Shown piece after piece: positions 33,375-45,288 of a stretch of 64,000 nt of DNA (the first letter of the stretch is position 1; each line of letters starts with the position of its first letter). The notes below the pieces were generated by a model, which worked only from the letters and a program-made list of their open reading frames with translations, did not search any database and was not told the DNA's origin. This DNA comes from Lomentospora prolificans (Eukaryota > Ascomycota > Sordariomycetes > Microascales > Microascaceae). Location of the stretch: assembly GCA_029532625.1 (NCBI GenBank), contig JARFXM010000004.1:2294001-2358000 (forward strand). The letters are read 5' to 3'. A program made the translations under genes and the position numbers.

Positions 33375-36300
33375 ATGGACGTGTCTACCGCATCCGCCCT
33401 GGTCACAATGGCTGGCGCGGAACCCGTCGATGATATCCCTACGTCCAGCACCTGGACAGGTTTCGTGGGCCACTTAGTACTGTCACTTCTTCATCTCGTC
33501 TCGTCGATCCTCTATTGGGCGATACGAATGGCAACAATAACTGTCCCATCTCTTTTGTTTTCCCTGTTCTCTGCTAGCTGGACGATAACGATGAACGCAA
33601 CCACATTGTAAGACCTTTCCCTGCTCCTCCCTGGTTCTTCTCGTTTGCTGATACCTGCCTCAGAGCCCTTATCCTAGCGGCCATCATCTCGGCCGTCACC
33701 TGGGTTGTTAGATATCGCATCTTGAATATGTACTCTCGCCTCCCCCCAGAGCCGCAGAGGAAGGAGCCGGACGTTGACATGTTCCCGGGTTCCCACGAGG
33801 AAGGTGTTAAGCATGGCCTAGGCAGCTATCTAGACGAGTTCTTGAGCGCTATTAAGATATTCGGCTATCTCGAACGCCCCGTTTTCCACGAATTAACGAG
33901 AAGCATGCAGACACGAAAGCTTATTGCAGGAGAGACGCTAAACCTTGAGGAAGAACAAGGTTTCTGCATCGTTGTTGATGGGTTAGTCGATATCTTTGTG
34001 AAGTCAGGCCCTCGACCCCCGATTGATGATAATTCCATGGCCCCTTTCTATGACTCTTCCGGTGAGGACGATAGATATCCGGGCCCAGGGCAACAAAGGT
34101 ATCAGCTCCTGACCGAAGTACGAAATGGTGCCCCTATGTCCTCACTATTCTCGATCATGTCCTTGTTCACGGAAGATGTTAGTCTGAGAGGTCCCGAGGA
34201 CGAGCTGCCTGATACGACTCCCTCTTCCACTGGTGTTTCTAAAGCTGTCTTTCTGGAAAATCCTTCTATCTCCACTTCGGAGCCATCGACTTCCAAACAA
34301 AGCACACCCCCGATGCCGGATCAATACCAACAACACGAGGGAGAGAATGGCCACCCGTACCCTTACTCGTATTCCTCTCAAGAGAAAACTGCTAGAGTCT
34401 CACATGTCACTCTCGACGATGGACGATCTCACCGTCCGATTCGCCCGGCACTTAACCGCCGCCTCGCTTCGACATCGGCGCACCCCGACGTCATTGCTCG
34501 TGCCACCGTTGATACAACCATTGCTATCATACCCGCAAGCGCCTTTCGCCGCCTCATTAAAATATATCCCAAAGCCACTGCCCAGATTGTTCATCTAATT
34601 CTCACCCGTTTTTTGCGGGTGACATTAGCAACCGCTTACAACTATCTGGGATTGACGGAAGAAGTACTCCACACAGAGAAGAGCGTGGTCAGGTACACGA
34701 TGTGCCAGCTGCCGAACCCTTTACGGGGTGAACCGCTAAGCCGTCTCAAGCAAAAGTTCAAGAGGGAGAGGGAACGAATCGGAGAAGACGAGCAAGGGAA
34801 AGGCATCGCGCTGCATAATTCCGCCGCAAGGCAGCGACCTGCTCCAAGCAGTACCAACCTACGCAAGGAGGCGATGATTCAGTCCATGTCAATCCATCGC
34901 TCTTCACTTAGTGGCATGACCATCTCCCCACCACGAGAGGCCAGGGCTCCGCAGTCTCCCAGTCCAGGTGATCTATTATCTAACGTTCAGTTGAACCGTA
35001 CGACAGGGCGCCGACTTTCAACCGCTACTAACTACCTATCGCACCCGGCTGATGTTTTGGGGAGGGAGACGTCGAGCTCGAACGGGATTCCTAGCCCACT
35101 TTACATGAGATCTTTCGACCCGTTCGATACCAGACCCCGCAGCTCTTACAACCCTGACAGAGAATCCGTTGATGAGGACAATGTGTTCCGCGTATCCGTC
35201 CTAGAATGCATGTTCAAGGCCCTCGGCTTCAGCTCCGGAACTATTAGCCGGAAGGGCGAGCCTGAATCTTGCGAGGGCTCTCCGCGAGTGCCATCATTCG
35301 AGCAGAAAGGTCGCAGTTTGGTCTTCAACAGCGTCGGCGGTGGAAGTAGTAATGCCTTTGGCTTTATGGGTCCGCTAGATGGGTCGGCCGACGGCGAAAC
35401 TGAGTCCATGGCATCTACTAATGTGGCCCCGGGTACGCCCCCGAATGCCCACACACTAGCTGTGGACATGCAACACGAAGTTGAAATCGTCTATTTCCCC
35501 AAAGGCTCCGTCTTGATTGAACAAGGTGAACGAAACCCAGGGTTGTATTATGTCATTGATGGTTTCCTCGACATATGCACAACTTACGACGAAGGCTCAA
35601 TTGACATGTTCCCAGAACCTCATCGAAGGGATTCAAAATCTGACAGCCCAGTTGACCCAACCTTCACCCGTGGAGACACAGTCCCATTTCCACCGTTTCC
35701 TTCCGAGAAACCCTCTCAGGACCCCAGCTTCAAAAAGAAGGAGCGACCTAGCCGCCGAAGCGTGGCTCTCATTAAGCCTGGTGGCCTAGCCGGCTACATT
35801 GGTAGCGTCTCATCATATCGGTCATTTATTGATGTAGTTGCCAAGACAGACGTCTATGTCGGTTTCCTTCCAAGGGTCCCTCTTGAGCGCATCGTCGACA
35901 AATACCCCGTCGCACTACTCACAATGGCAAAAAGACTCACAAATATCCTCCCCCGTCTAATTCTCCACATCGACTTTGCACTGGAGTGGGTGCAAGTTAA
36001 CGCTGGGGAAGTTCTTTTCCGCAAGAACGATGAGAGCGAGGCTATATATATCGTGCTAAACGGACGTTTACGACTCGTCGAGGATAAGAAAGAAGGTGGG
36101 ATCAAGGTCCGCGACGAGTATGGTCAAGGTGAGAGTGTAGGAGAGTTGGAGGTATTGACCGAGTCGACGCGGCCTGGGACACTGCATGCCATTCGCGACG
36201 CTGAACTCGTCAAGTTTCCCCGCACCCTCTTTAATAGTCTAGCGCAAGAACATCCGAATATCACGATTAAGATCTCAAAGATCATTGCATCTCGGATGAG

Positions 36301-38049
36301 GTCACTGTTCGATGACCCATCCAAGTTCATTCTTAAGGATGGAGGCCCAACTGCTACTACGTCCTTCAAGGGTTCATCAACGGTGAACCTGAGGACAGTT
36401 GCCATCCTCCCGGTTACCTCCGGGGTTCCAGTGGTAGAGTTTGGGAATAAGTTGATGCACGCACTCGCCCAAGTTGGGCCTCCAAACGGTGCCACGTCTC
36501 TGAATCAAACGGCAATCCTGAACCATCTTGGAAGGCATGCGTTCAACAAAATGGGAAAGCTCAAGCTGTCTCAATACCTGGCGGACCTTGAGGAGAAGTA
36601 CAGCCTTGTACTTTATGTCGCTGGTAAGTTACATCGCTAAAACATACCGTATCACTCTCGCACGTTTGTTGCTAACCGAGAGTAGACACCAACGTAAACT
36701 CGCCATGGACACAAACTTGTATCTCCCAAGCTGACAGCATTCTGCTCGTCGGCCTTGCAGAAGGCTCCCCAGAAATTGGTGAGTATGAGAGGTTCATGCT
36801 TGGCATGAAATCGACGGCGAGGAAGACTCTTGTTCTCTTGCACGCGGAAAGGTACTCTCAGCAAGGACTTACGAGGGCGTGGCTAAGAAATCGCGTATGG
36901 ATCAATGGCGGACATTACCATGTTCAAATGGCATTTAGACTCAACACAGTTCCCGCACATCCTCCAGTAAGGCGGCTGGGCAAAGTCATTAAGGAACGCG
37001 TTCAGATCCTTCAGGCAGAAATTCAAAAGTACACTTCGAAAAAGGTACACCATAGCCCATTCTATTCGCCGGAAGCTCCCTACAAGGGAGACTTTCAACG
37101 CTTGGCCAGGAAGCTATGTGGGAAATCGGTGGGCCTTGTCCTCGGTGGTGGAGGCGCCAGAGGTATAGCTCAGATTGGAATCATTCGAGCGATGGAAGAG
37201 GCGGGAATCCCTATTGACATGATTGGTGGCACTTCAATCGGAGCATTCATCGGGGCGCTTTATGCTCGCCATGCGGACGTTGTTCCCATTTTTGGCCTCG
37301 CAAAGAAATTCGCCGGGAGGATGGCAAGTCTGTGGAGAATGGCACTCGATCTGACGTACCCCTCCGTCTCTTATACAACGGGCCACGAATTCAACCGAGG
37401 CATCTTTAAAACTTTTGGCAATGCTCAGATGGAAGACTTTTGGCTCGAATATTACTGCAACACGACCAACATAAGCAAAAGTCGAGCCGAGTTCCATACC
37501 AGTGGATACGCATGGCGGTATATCCGAGCATCCATGTCTCTTGCCGGTCTGCTGCCTCCGCTATGTGATGAAGGCAGCATGCTCCTAGACGGTGGATACA
37601 TTGATAACCTCACAGTTTCGCACATGAAGACTCTCGGAGCGGACACAATATTTGCGGTGGATGTCGGGTCGCTCGACGATGATACACCGCAAAAGTTTGG
37701 AGATTCGCTATCTGGAATATGGGTTATTCTCAATCGATGGAATCCTTTCTCGTCATATCCGAACCCGCCTACATTAGCAGAAATCCAAGCCAGACTAGCC
37801 TATGTCTCGAGTGTCGACGCCCTAGAACGTGCCAAGGCCATGCCTGGGTGTATGTATATGCGGCCACCTATTGACCCGTACGGTACGCTCGATTTCGGCA
37901 AGTTTGACGAGATCTACCAGACGGGATACAAGTACGGCAAGGAATACCTACAGAAACTTAGGGACGAAGGCCTGTTGCCACTAGTGGAAGAGACCGAGGC
38001 CAAGAAGGCACTAAGGAGGACGATGGCTCCTAGGAGAGCTAGTATCTAA
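33375..38049 (+). CDS. NTE1: Lysophospholipase NTE1 (neuropathy target esterase homologue)
   Basis: Three exons (33375..33607, 33664..36623, 36686..38049) give 1518 residues, the family norm. Two N-terminal hydrophobic segments (HLVLSLLHLVSSILYWAI; ALILAAIISAVTWVV) anchor it in the ER. Three cyclic-nucleotide-binding-like modules follow, for example near FCIVVDGLVDIF, FPKGSVLIEQGERNPGLYYVIDG and EAIYIVLNGRLRLVED. The C-terminal patatin domain has the GGGGARG oxyanion loop (about 1217), nucleophile motif GGTSIG (about 1244) and DGG (about 1366), so the Ser-Asp dyad is intact. NTE1 deacylates phosphatidylcholine and lysophosphatidylcholine to glycerophosphocholine. The start at 33375 is the first ATG in frame. 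Long Ser-rich linkers separate the modules. Confidence 0.96.
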
Positions 38050-38263
38050 GTTATACACCAATTGCATTCTCTCTATATATGTTGTAGATTAATGAAAATG
38101 ACTTCACTACAGCACCCTACCGACCAGAGAATGGCCAGAAACAGAACCCTATGGAGTATCGGCGAGTAAATCGACTGTAGCGACGATAAGCTAACCCGCA
38201 TATGTCAAGATATCTAGGGATTTTCTTTGGAGGGCGAATGACGTCCTGCTCATTTTGTGCCGC

Positions 38264-39658
38264 TTAGTTTTGACTAGGTAGATCCTCTGTGCACGTCACC
38301 AACGCATCGAATACCCTTTGGACGCGCCGCTCTTCGACGCTGGGCCCTGACAAGCACACGCGGATGGCGAGAAGGCCCTTGAGGCTCGTGCTTGTAGGGA
38401 AGAACCTCCCTCCTTACTTATAGCATCTTAAGCCTTCATGGTGAGGGATATTCTCTTCCTCGTCAGCGCCGCAGGAGACTCTAGACAGGATAAGGGCGAA
38501 GCTCGGCCAAGGGGAATCTACCAGTCCGTAGAGTCGGTAACGAGACTAGCGTGGGAGTCGTCGTTGCGGAGGTAGCCGGGGTCGATGGAGATTGCGCTGG
38601 CGAACCAGGCGCTGTTGCGGATCTAGAGGGCGGAGCAGTCGAAGTTTGTGAGGAGCCACTTGTGGGGGTTGAAGTTGACGGTGTGGAAGTGGGCATAGTA
38701 GTAGTTAAGGGCTTAGAGCTCCGGGCAGACGAGGGCAGCACCAGCGTAGACGGCGAAGAGGTGGAGCCACAGGGCGTCGTGGGAGTTGAGAGAGTAGTTC
38801 TGGGCGGGGGCGGCGATTCAGACGATGTCGTCGACGCCGCAGGTGTCGGTTGTCGGTCATGCCGAAGGTGGCGGTGAGGTAGAAGGGCTTGAGGGCCCTA
38901 GTTCGGAGGCCTTTGAGCTTCGCGACAAGAGCGTCCGCCGTCATAGTGTATCTTGTTTTACAGGACACAAGGACGGTGTCGAAGCGTACACCAAGGACCT
39001 TGGCGGCCTTTTTGGTGCTCGAGTGCGTGGCGTCCTAGCCGAGAGCCACGAGTTTGCCCCGCAGCCTCCGTGTTTCCTCCTTTCTTCCGAGTCGTCGGTT
39101 AGGTGGGCGGTGCTTGTCTCTGGCGGCGACCACGGTGGCCAGGATAGCCTCATAGGCGGTGCCCTGGATGACGCCGCCTCCGCGCGTGGGCCCGGTGCTG
39201 AGGTCGTAGTCGAGCAGGTTTAAGGCGCGGACAAGCCAATCAATCATGATAGCGTCGACATCCGTCACAGCGAAGAAACAGATCCGGTTGAAGTGAGCGC
39301 CCTTAAAGGCGTTGAAGTACATGTCAGCTAGCATGGCAGGGAAGGACGCGCTGCATGGGAAGAAGGCCATGAAGCTGGGGCTCTGCCACTGGGTTATACT
39401 GCGGAGGATTTTGGTCTGCATGTCGGCGCGGATGCCGTCATACGACTCGTCTTGGAGCGGTGCTGACTCCGGGAAGAGGGCACGAAGATAGCCTGGTTCT
39501 ACCGAGGAGAGGACCTTGAGTTCCAGGAGGCTATCGTAGTATGAGCGACTAGATCTTGGTGTTAGCAGGTTATTTTACAGAACTGGATCTGTTGAGAGTA
39601 GGACGATACCATCTTCAATCGACGCCTTTACGGCCTCGCGAAACTGATTGGAATCCAT
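38264..39658 (-). pseudogene. Decayed pyridoxal-dependent aromatic-L-amino-acid decarboxylase
   Basis: Minus-strand remnants in family order: MDSNQFREAVKASIED, an intron, YYDSLLELKVLSSVEPGY, ITQWQSPSFMAFFP, GGGVIQGTAYEAILATVVAARDKH, LHLFAVYAGAALVCPEL, VNFNPHKWLLTNFDCSAL, and a C-terminal piece RVCLSGPSVEERRV. These match group II (AADC/tyrosine) decarboxylases, including the PLP-lysine motif NPHKW. The gene is broken: a one-base loss after the first intron, in-frame stops at 39035-39037, 38818-38820, 38713-38715, 38623-38625 and 38518-38520, another frameshift near FGMTDN, and an internal deletion after IPLGR of perhaps 70-100 codons. Conserved residues are also replaced (FNRICFF for the usual FNWICSP). 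It is a relic with no functional product; the boundaries are approximate. Confidence 0.88.
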
Positions 39659-40570
39659 GATCCGTGTAAGGAAAGCGTCTAAAGGCCAATTCGTATAGCC
39701 AAGCAATGATCTGAGGTATTCATAACAGTGATAACCCCAGGAAAGGTTTGGAGTACTATCTACTGCCGCACGTAGATCTAGTTTAAATTAGTGCTAGGGC
39801 CTCTGCTCCTTTCCGCTTCAGGGATTTCTCATCAAACAAGACCAGCGCTCCGCTGAAAGGCTGCTGTTTCCTCCCCGTTTCCGGCTGGGAGTTTTTCTCG
39901 ATCGTATATATCCCCGCCAAGGGGTTTGCGCGGACCTTCTCTCACCACTACCTACCTTCACAGTCTTGTGAATCCAGCCTCGCTGAAATTGCCGTATTGG
40001 AGAGCCGGTATCGTGGCGTTTCTCTTTACCCTCTAACCAGTATCTCGACGTTTTCCCCAGCCTGGCGGGCCTAACTCCGCAGTCTTCTCTCCCCGAACGA
40101 CGCCATTCCACAGGCTGAGAGAGAATAGGCCCTGTGGACATCACCCATGTGAATCGCAGTAAAACTTGGCATTAGACAAGCAACTTGGCGACGAAAACAG
40201 CATTTCTGCACGTCTCATTCAAGCAACGGCGACCAGGGTAAGGGCGAGTTAAGACACAAGAATGCCATCGATCAATGCAATAGCTCCAAAATTAAACAAA
40301 GCGAGTAAGGCAGGTACAGAATCAAGTCCCGAGAACAAGTAAACGCCACTTCCATCTTGCTCGTTCTGCTCATACATGCATCGAGACCATCGCTCTCATA
40401 GTAGCCTCTCCGACGTCGAGAACGCATTGTCTGTATCTTGAGAGCCTACTTTGCCAAAGAAACCATCAGGGATAAACGCCGTCGGCGGCTCATGCAACTA
40501 CAAGAATAGAATATACATATAGAACATCAAGTTAAAAGGTTTTATAACAGAGATAAAAGTAAGCCGGCGT
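39659..40570. other. Intergenic region between decarboxylase relic and TM9 gene
   Basis: 912 bases, presumably the old promoter of the relic plus the 3' flank of the TM9 gene. A 108-codon minus-strand frame at 39818-40144 has no recognisable motifs. Confidence 0.4.
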
Positions 40571-42820
40571 TTAGTCGAGTTTAATAGCACTGCAGAGAAG
40601 GACAGAGCGGTTAGTGTAATTTCGTCATCTGAATAACGGCCACTAGATCAAAACTCACCCGTAGATTCTCCTGATGAAAGCATAGGCGCTAAGGAATCCC
40701 ACCGTGCCAGTCAACAGGCCATAAACGCAGCAGGCCATGAAGCTGTAGCCAAAGAATAGCATAGTGCTAACGAAGCCGGTTATGTTGAGTTTGAAGAAGT
40801 AGTACCACGCGCAGTATGCAAACACCCACACGGAGCTGCTACCACCGATGAGGAATGACCGCCACCACCAATTATGGTTTTCCGCGCAAAGCTGCATGAA
40901 TACAGTCATGATAGTCACCTCCGCCACCGTCACCATGAGGATGAAAGACACGACAGCGAGGAAGCCAAATACGTAGTAGTAACCGCTTTTGTCCTGCCAC
41001 ACGGACCGGAACATGAAAAGGAGCTCGATGAAGATGACGGCAAAGGGAATAAGGCCGGCGAAGAGAATCGCCTGGAAGGGCTGGAGATACCACGTTTGTG
41101 CGGGAACCTGTCGGGGGATCGCCGTAGCCTTGGTCGGGTGCTCCCATGCTGCCGAGTTGTTGAAGCCGTACCACGATCCGACGTAGACAAGCGGTACCTG
41201 GATGCAAAGCCACAAGGTCACGATGGCGACCAGCGTTCCGAATGGGATAGCTGTGCTGGAAGCCTGGGCCCAGACGAAAAGGTTGAGCATAAAGACAATG
41301 GCGAAGAGGAGACCGGGAACGAGCAAAGCGGTAACAAGCGCATTGCGCCGCCAGCCCTGACCATCCAGAGTCTTGAACACCCTTGCAGAGAAGTATCCAC
41401 TAAACAGGCCGTTGAAGACGAACAAACCCATACCGACACTAATGAACCCTCCGCGGAAGCTAGGATTTAAAACGCCAAAAGCACTCAAAAGAACTAGACC
41501 AAGAGCCATGAGAAGAAGCTGCATTCCGGAGCCAACGAGAGCCGCCAGCAGATATCCATATGCCGGGATCCTAAACACGTCGGAGTGTAAGAGCTTCCAC
41601 CCGCTAGCGTCCTCAAAGGCTTCATCATCCGAGTCGATCTCGCCATCGTCTGGGTCCATTCCTTGGCTAAGGAGACCACCAGGCTCCTCTCCGGAGCTGG
41701 GCCCGGGTGATGATAGCTTGCGCCTAAGTTTGATCCTGCCCTCCTCGCTCTTGAGATCCTTATAACCCTTGATGTCGGCGCGGATAGTCTTGGCGAGAAT
41801 GATGGCAACAATACCGGTCAGGAGACCGCAGATGATGAGGGAGTTGACAATGGCGAGCCAATGGATCCTATTGCCATCTTCCTGGTTGACAAAATAAAGA
41901 TCCCATCGGCGATTCCACTCTACAGACTCATCTTCACGGAAGTAAACGGAGTATGTGTAGCGGACGGACATAATGGAGCGGTCTGCATCCTCGTCGCTGT
42001 AATCCTCGCCCTTCGGAGGGACCTTAAGCTCGAGGTTATGAGTGATATGCTGCATATCGAACGGGCAGCCAATATCATTCATCGGGTTCTCGACGCCAAT
42101 ACTCTTTGGATAAACTTCGAAGCCAACAATGACCTTGCCACCATGATCACCAGCCTGGCCAGGAGCCCTCCTGTACCGAATCACAATAGTGTGGTGGTTG
42201 TTGAGGAGAGTATTTTGCTCGCCTGTAGTAGCGAACTCGACGGAGCCCAGCTTAAAACCAGCGGCGTAGTACTTCTTCGACTTATCGGTCGTCACGAAAC
42301 TAGTCGCACCGGGAAGGTTATCGACGATCCACTCTACCACGTATCCATCCTCGACGAGATCCTTCGCGCGCTCAACAGTGGCACGGTTGAGTTCGAGGTT
42401 GCACAGGACGGCGCACTCGGTGTCTTGACCCATCTTAAGATCGATATCAGATGTCTTAATGCGGTCACCGCGGAGGACCTCGCCCAAGTTGAGAGGGACA
42501 TTCTTGCCACTAAGTGTTCCGGAGTGTTGCTCGCCTGTCGGGGGGCACACGAACGGGAGGTCGTAGTAGCCAAACTGGAGCTGGGTATTGTCGGAATAAA
42601 CCTTGTTAACGAGTACGGGAATCTGTTCGCCTTCAGTGTAGCTCTTTATCGAAAAGCCTGTGTTTTCCCCTGGCAGTTAGCGCACAACTGGGGCATTCAT
42701 AAGACTCGAGGAAACAAGGCACAAGGGACTACACTTACCTGGTACATAAAAGGCACTGGCTTGGTGAATATACGACAGAGAGGCAGTCGCCCCCAAGGTG
42801 GCAGCAAAAAAGTTGCGCAT
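40571..42820 (-). CDS. TM9 superfamily (EMP70/TM9SF2-type) endomembrane protein
   Basis: Three exons (42820..42739, 42669..40659, 40589..40571) give 703 residues. A signal peptide (MRNFFAATLGATASLSYIHQASA) precedes FYVPGENTGFSIKSYTEGEQIPVLVNK. The lumenal domain has QLQFGYYDLPFVCPP. Nine membrane helices start near IHWLAIVNSLIICGLLTG; later motifs include GYFSARVFKTLDGQGWRRN, GSWYGFNN, WWWRSFLIGGSSS and AYAFIRRIYGAIKLD. TM9 proteins reside in Golgi and endosomes and affect membrane protein sorting and adhesion. The last exon is only 19 nt and encodes the end of the conserved KxD-type C-terminal sorting signal (AIKLD). Without that exon the frame stops early after YG. Confidence 0.94.
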
Positions 42821-44845
42821 GCTGATCGCAGGGCAAGACCAGGTATCATAAGTAGGCAAACATGAAGCTATTAGATCGCGGAGACTCGGCGTTATCGCGT
42901 TGGTTGCAAGGTCAGGAGAGTTGCCCGTCAGCTACCGAGAATTTCGTGGATGGATGAACGAGTCGCCCGGTCGCGCGCAAAAAGGGGCAGGGGGCAAGCT
43001 CAAGAACCGCCAACTCGTCGAACCAGAGTTCCGGGAGAGCCCAAAAGTAAAATTACACAAGGAAGTGAATCGGCCAGATGCCGCTCAACCACGGCAAAAA
43101 AGACGGAAGGAAGGAACGGAAGGAAAAAAAATCCGACAAGGAAGAATTCGCCTGGGAAAGTGTTGGTTTCCGGACGTAGTCTCACGCTGTCGCGGGTCTC
43201 GACTAGGACACTGAAAGGACCTTGTCCGCTCTTGGACAAGATACGACGTGGAGCTCTTTCCGTCAACGAACACGAATCACGGGGCAAATGGAACAATAAT
43301 GGCCCGACAAATGTCTCACTGGTGACATCGAAAGCTTAAACAAATACACTATAACGGCAAGTAAGGCGAAGTGGACGAGAAAAAGAAGAGCGGGAAATGG
43401 CGGTTGCTAAGAAAAGTATCAAGAGGTGCGCTCGCAATATGCCAACGTTTGGCCTTGGTGCAAAGGTCGAGATCAATTGAAATTCCGCTCCATTTTCCAA
43501 ATGCAGGGGAGATGGGAGATTTGAAGATGTAATTGGGTGGCGCTCGACACGGTCTCCTTGGCTCGAGTTTCTGCAGGGGCCTAACGACCAATAACCCCAC
43601 CACCAGAACGGTCCGGGGTAAATAGGGTTAACCTGGCAGGCCAGGCCTGGCGGCCTGTCGCCCGGAGGTTTAAATGAGCATGGGTATGGGCCCGAAAAAC
43701 CACTCCGAGAGTTTTTCCCAGAGCAGGTCAGAGAGATTGAGGAACATGCGGCCGATTCCGTTACTAAGATTAAGATGGATATATATTTAGTGGTCTGTCG
43801 AGGTAAATCACAATTGGATTCATGGATGGATGGATCTATGAGGCCTATTATGTCATCATATTATTTTGCATTTGACGTCTTGAGCCCCATTTACCAGGGA
43901 CAATGGGGGGCATGAAGGCCATCAAGGCATTGATATATTTCCTCAACCTTGAGCAATACGGACTGCGAGCGGACCAAGATATCTCGTCGTGTTTTCAATC
44001 GAACGACCTTTCTGCAGGGTTTCAAATCACCAAATTCGGAATTTTCACTGCTTCGTAGCGCACTATCGGTCGACGGCACCGTGGTTCACCGAGCTTTAGA
44101 TATGGGCCGCCTTACGCCTTACCCTAGGTTATCTCTTGCCGGGATCTGGAGGGACCTCAGTCTATAGCAATCCCAAGTCAAGCGCATCCGGGTTGATGCT
44201 TGGTGAATGATGGATTTAACATAGCCAGAAAAGCGCTCGTAATAGATTCGGCGGGAATGGTATCAAGTTCCTATATCTCACCTCTGTCCTGAAGCTGAAA
44301 TCCAGTTATCGTCGCGTCGAGAGAGACCTCGCTAGCTAGCTAGGCCTGAACATTCCATCCAGACCTCGGGTCAAGAGGGTCACTAAGGCGGGTGGCGGAT
44401 GAATACCACCACATGCCCCGGATTGCCGGCTGGCGATACATCTGCATCATTTGCAACGGCTGGATGAAGATACAGAGGGTTGTCACACACTGATAGGATG
44501 GAACTGAAGACTTTCCACCATGGTACGTGGGTCACCTCTAGCTTCCTCTCTTCTCCCATTTTCCCAACTGTGTAGATGGGCCCACCTAACCCAACTCCGA
44601 GGTCTCCGATTTATTGTTGTTTTAACACCTCACCAAAAAAAAAAAGATCTAAAAGTAAGCCGCAGTAGCTCGTACCGGAGTTCACCCAGTTCACCGGGTG
44701 AATTTTCTTTGAACCGAACCCAACTCGTTCTTCCCAACAGCCATCGTCACAGATCAAACTGGATGTCTTTTCGGATCTAAATGATGAGTGTATTCGCTAT
44801 ATTCAATATCAACTATTATCCATCTTCATATGCTACATTCGTTTC

Positions 44846-44887
44846 AAAAAAGGAAAAAAAAAAAAAAGAAAGAAAAAGAAAAAAAAA
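44846..44887. repeat. A-rich homopurine tract
   Basis: About 42 bases of A with occasional G, read directly; 3' of the arrestin-like gene. Confidence 0.95.
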
Positions 44888-45222
44888 CATGGCATCCATG
44901 GATCCGTTCCATCTATTAACGACACCTTTGGGTATAAGAAAATAAAGCAAGCCGTCATTCTTGATCAACATCATTCATAGCCATCAACCAAAATGTCGAA
45001 AGAGAAAAGCGATCAGAAACATGCAACTCTAAGCCTGTTTATCCCATCCCGCTTTCTCATGTACCGAAACCAAATAACCAAATCAAGAGTGAAATCGAAT
45101 GCAGGGCATAGAAGCAGAGTAATAGTGTGAGAAGGAAAGAAAGCAGGCGGGGCGGAGAAAGAGAAAAGAATCAAGCAAACTAGAACCTCGTTACTTGCGT
45201 AGTCTTTCGCCAGATTTTGTTC

Positions 45223-45244
45223 TTTTTTTTTTTTTTTTTTTTTT
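45223..45244. repeat. T homopolymer (22 nt; poly-A in the arrestin mRNA sense)
   Basis: Uninterrupted T run on the + strand, about 45 bases beyond the arrestin-like stop codon, hence an A tract in that transcript's 3' UTR. Confidence 0.93.
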
Positions 45245-45288
45245 CTTTTAGATCATCTGTCTTGTCTCCGTTTATTGCGTGGACGAGC

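Larger units (their letters stand above)
42821..45288. other. Gene-free region between TM9 and arrestin-like genes (2.5 kb)
   Basis: Contains the TM9 promoter and the arrestin gene 3' flank. Notable are an A-rich tract at 44846-44887 and a T-tract at 45223-45244. Frames of 60-130 codons at 42900-44170 look random. Confidence 0.4.

Noticed and set aside
41861..42865. 334-codon plus-strand frame
   Set aside because: Antisense to the TM9 lumenal domain, which is clearly the real gene.
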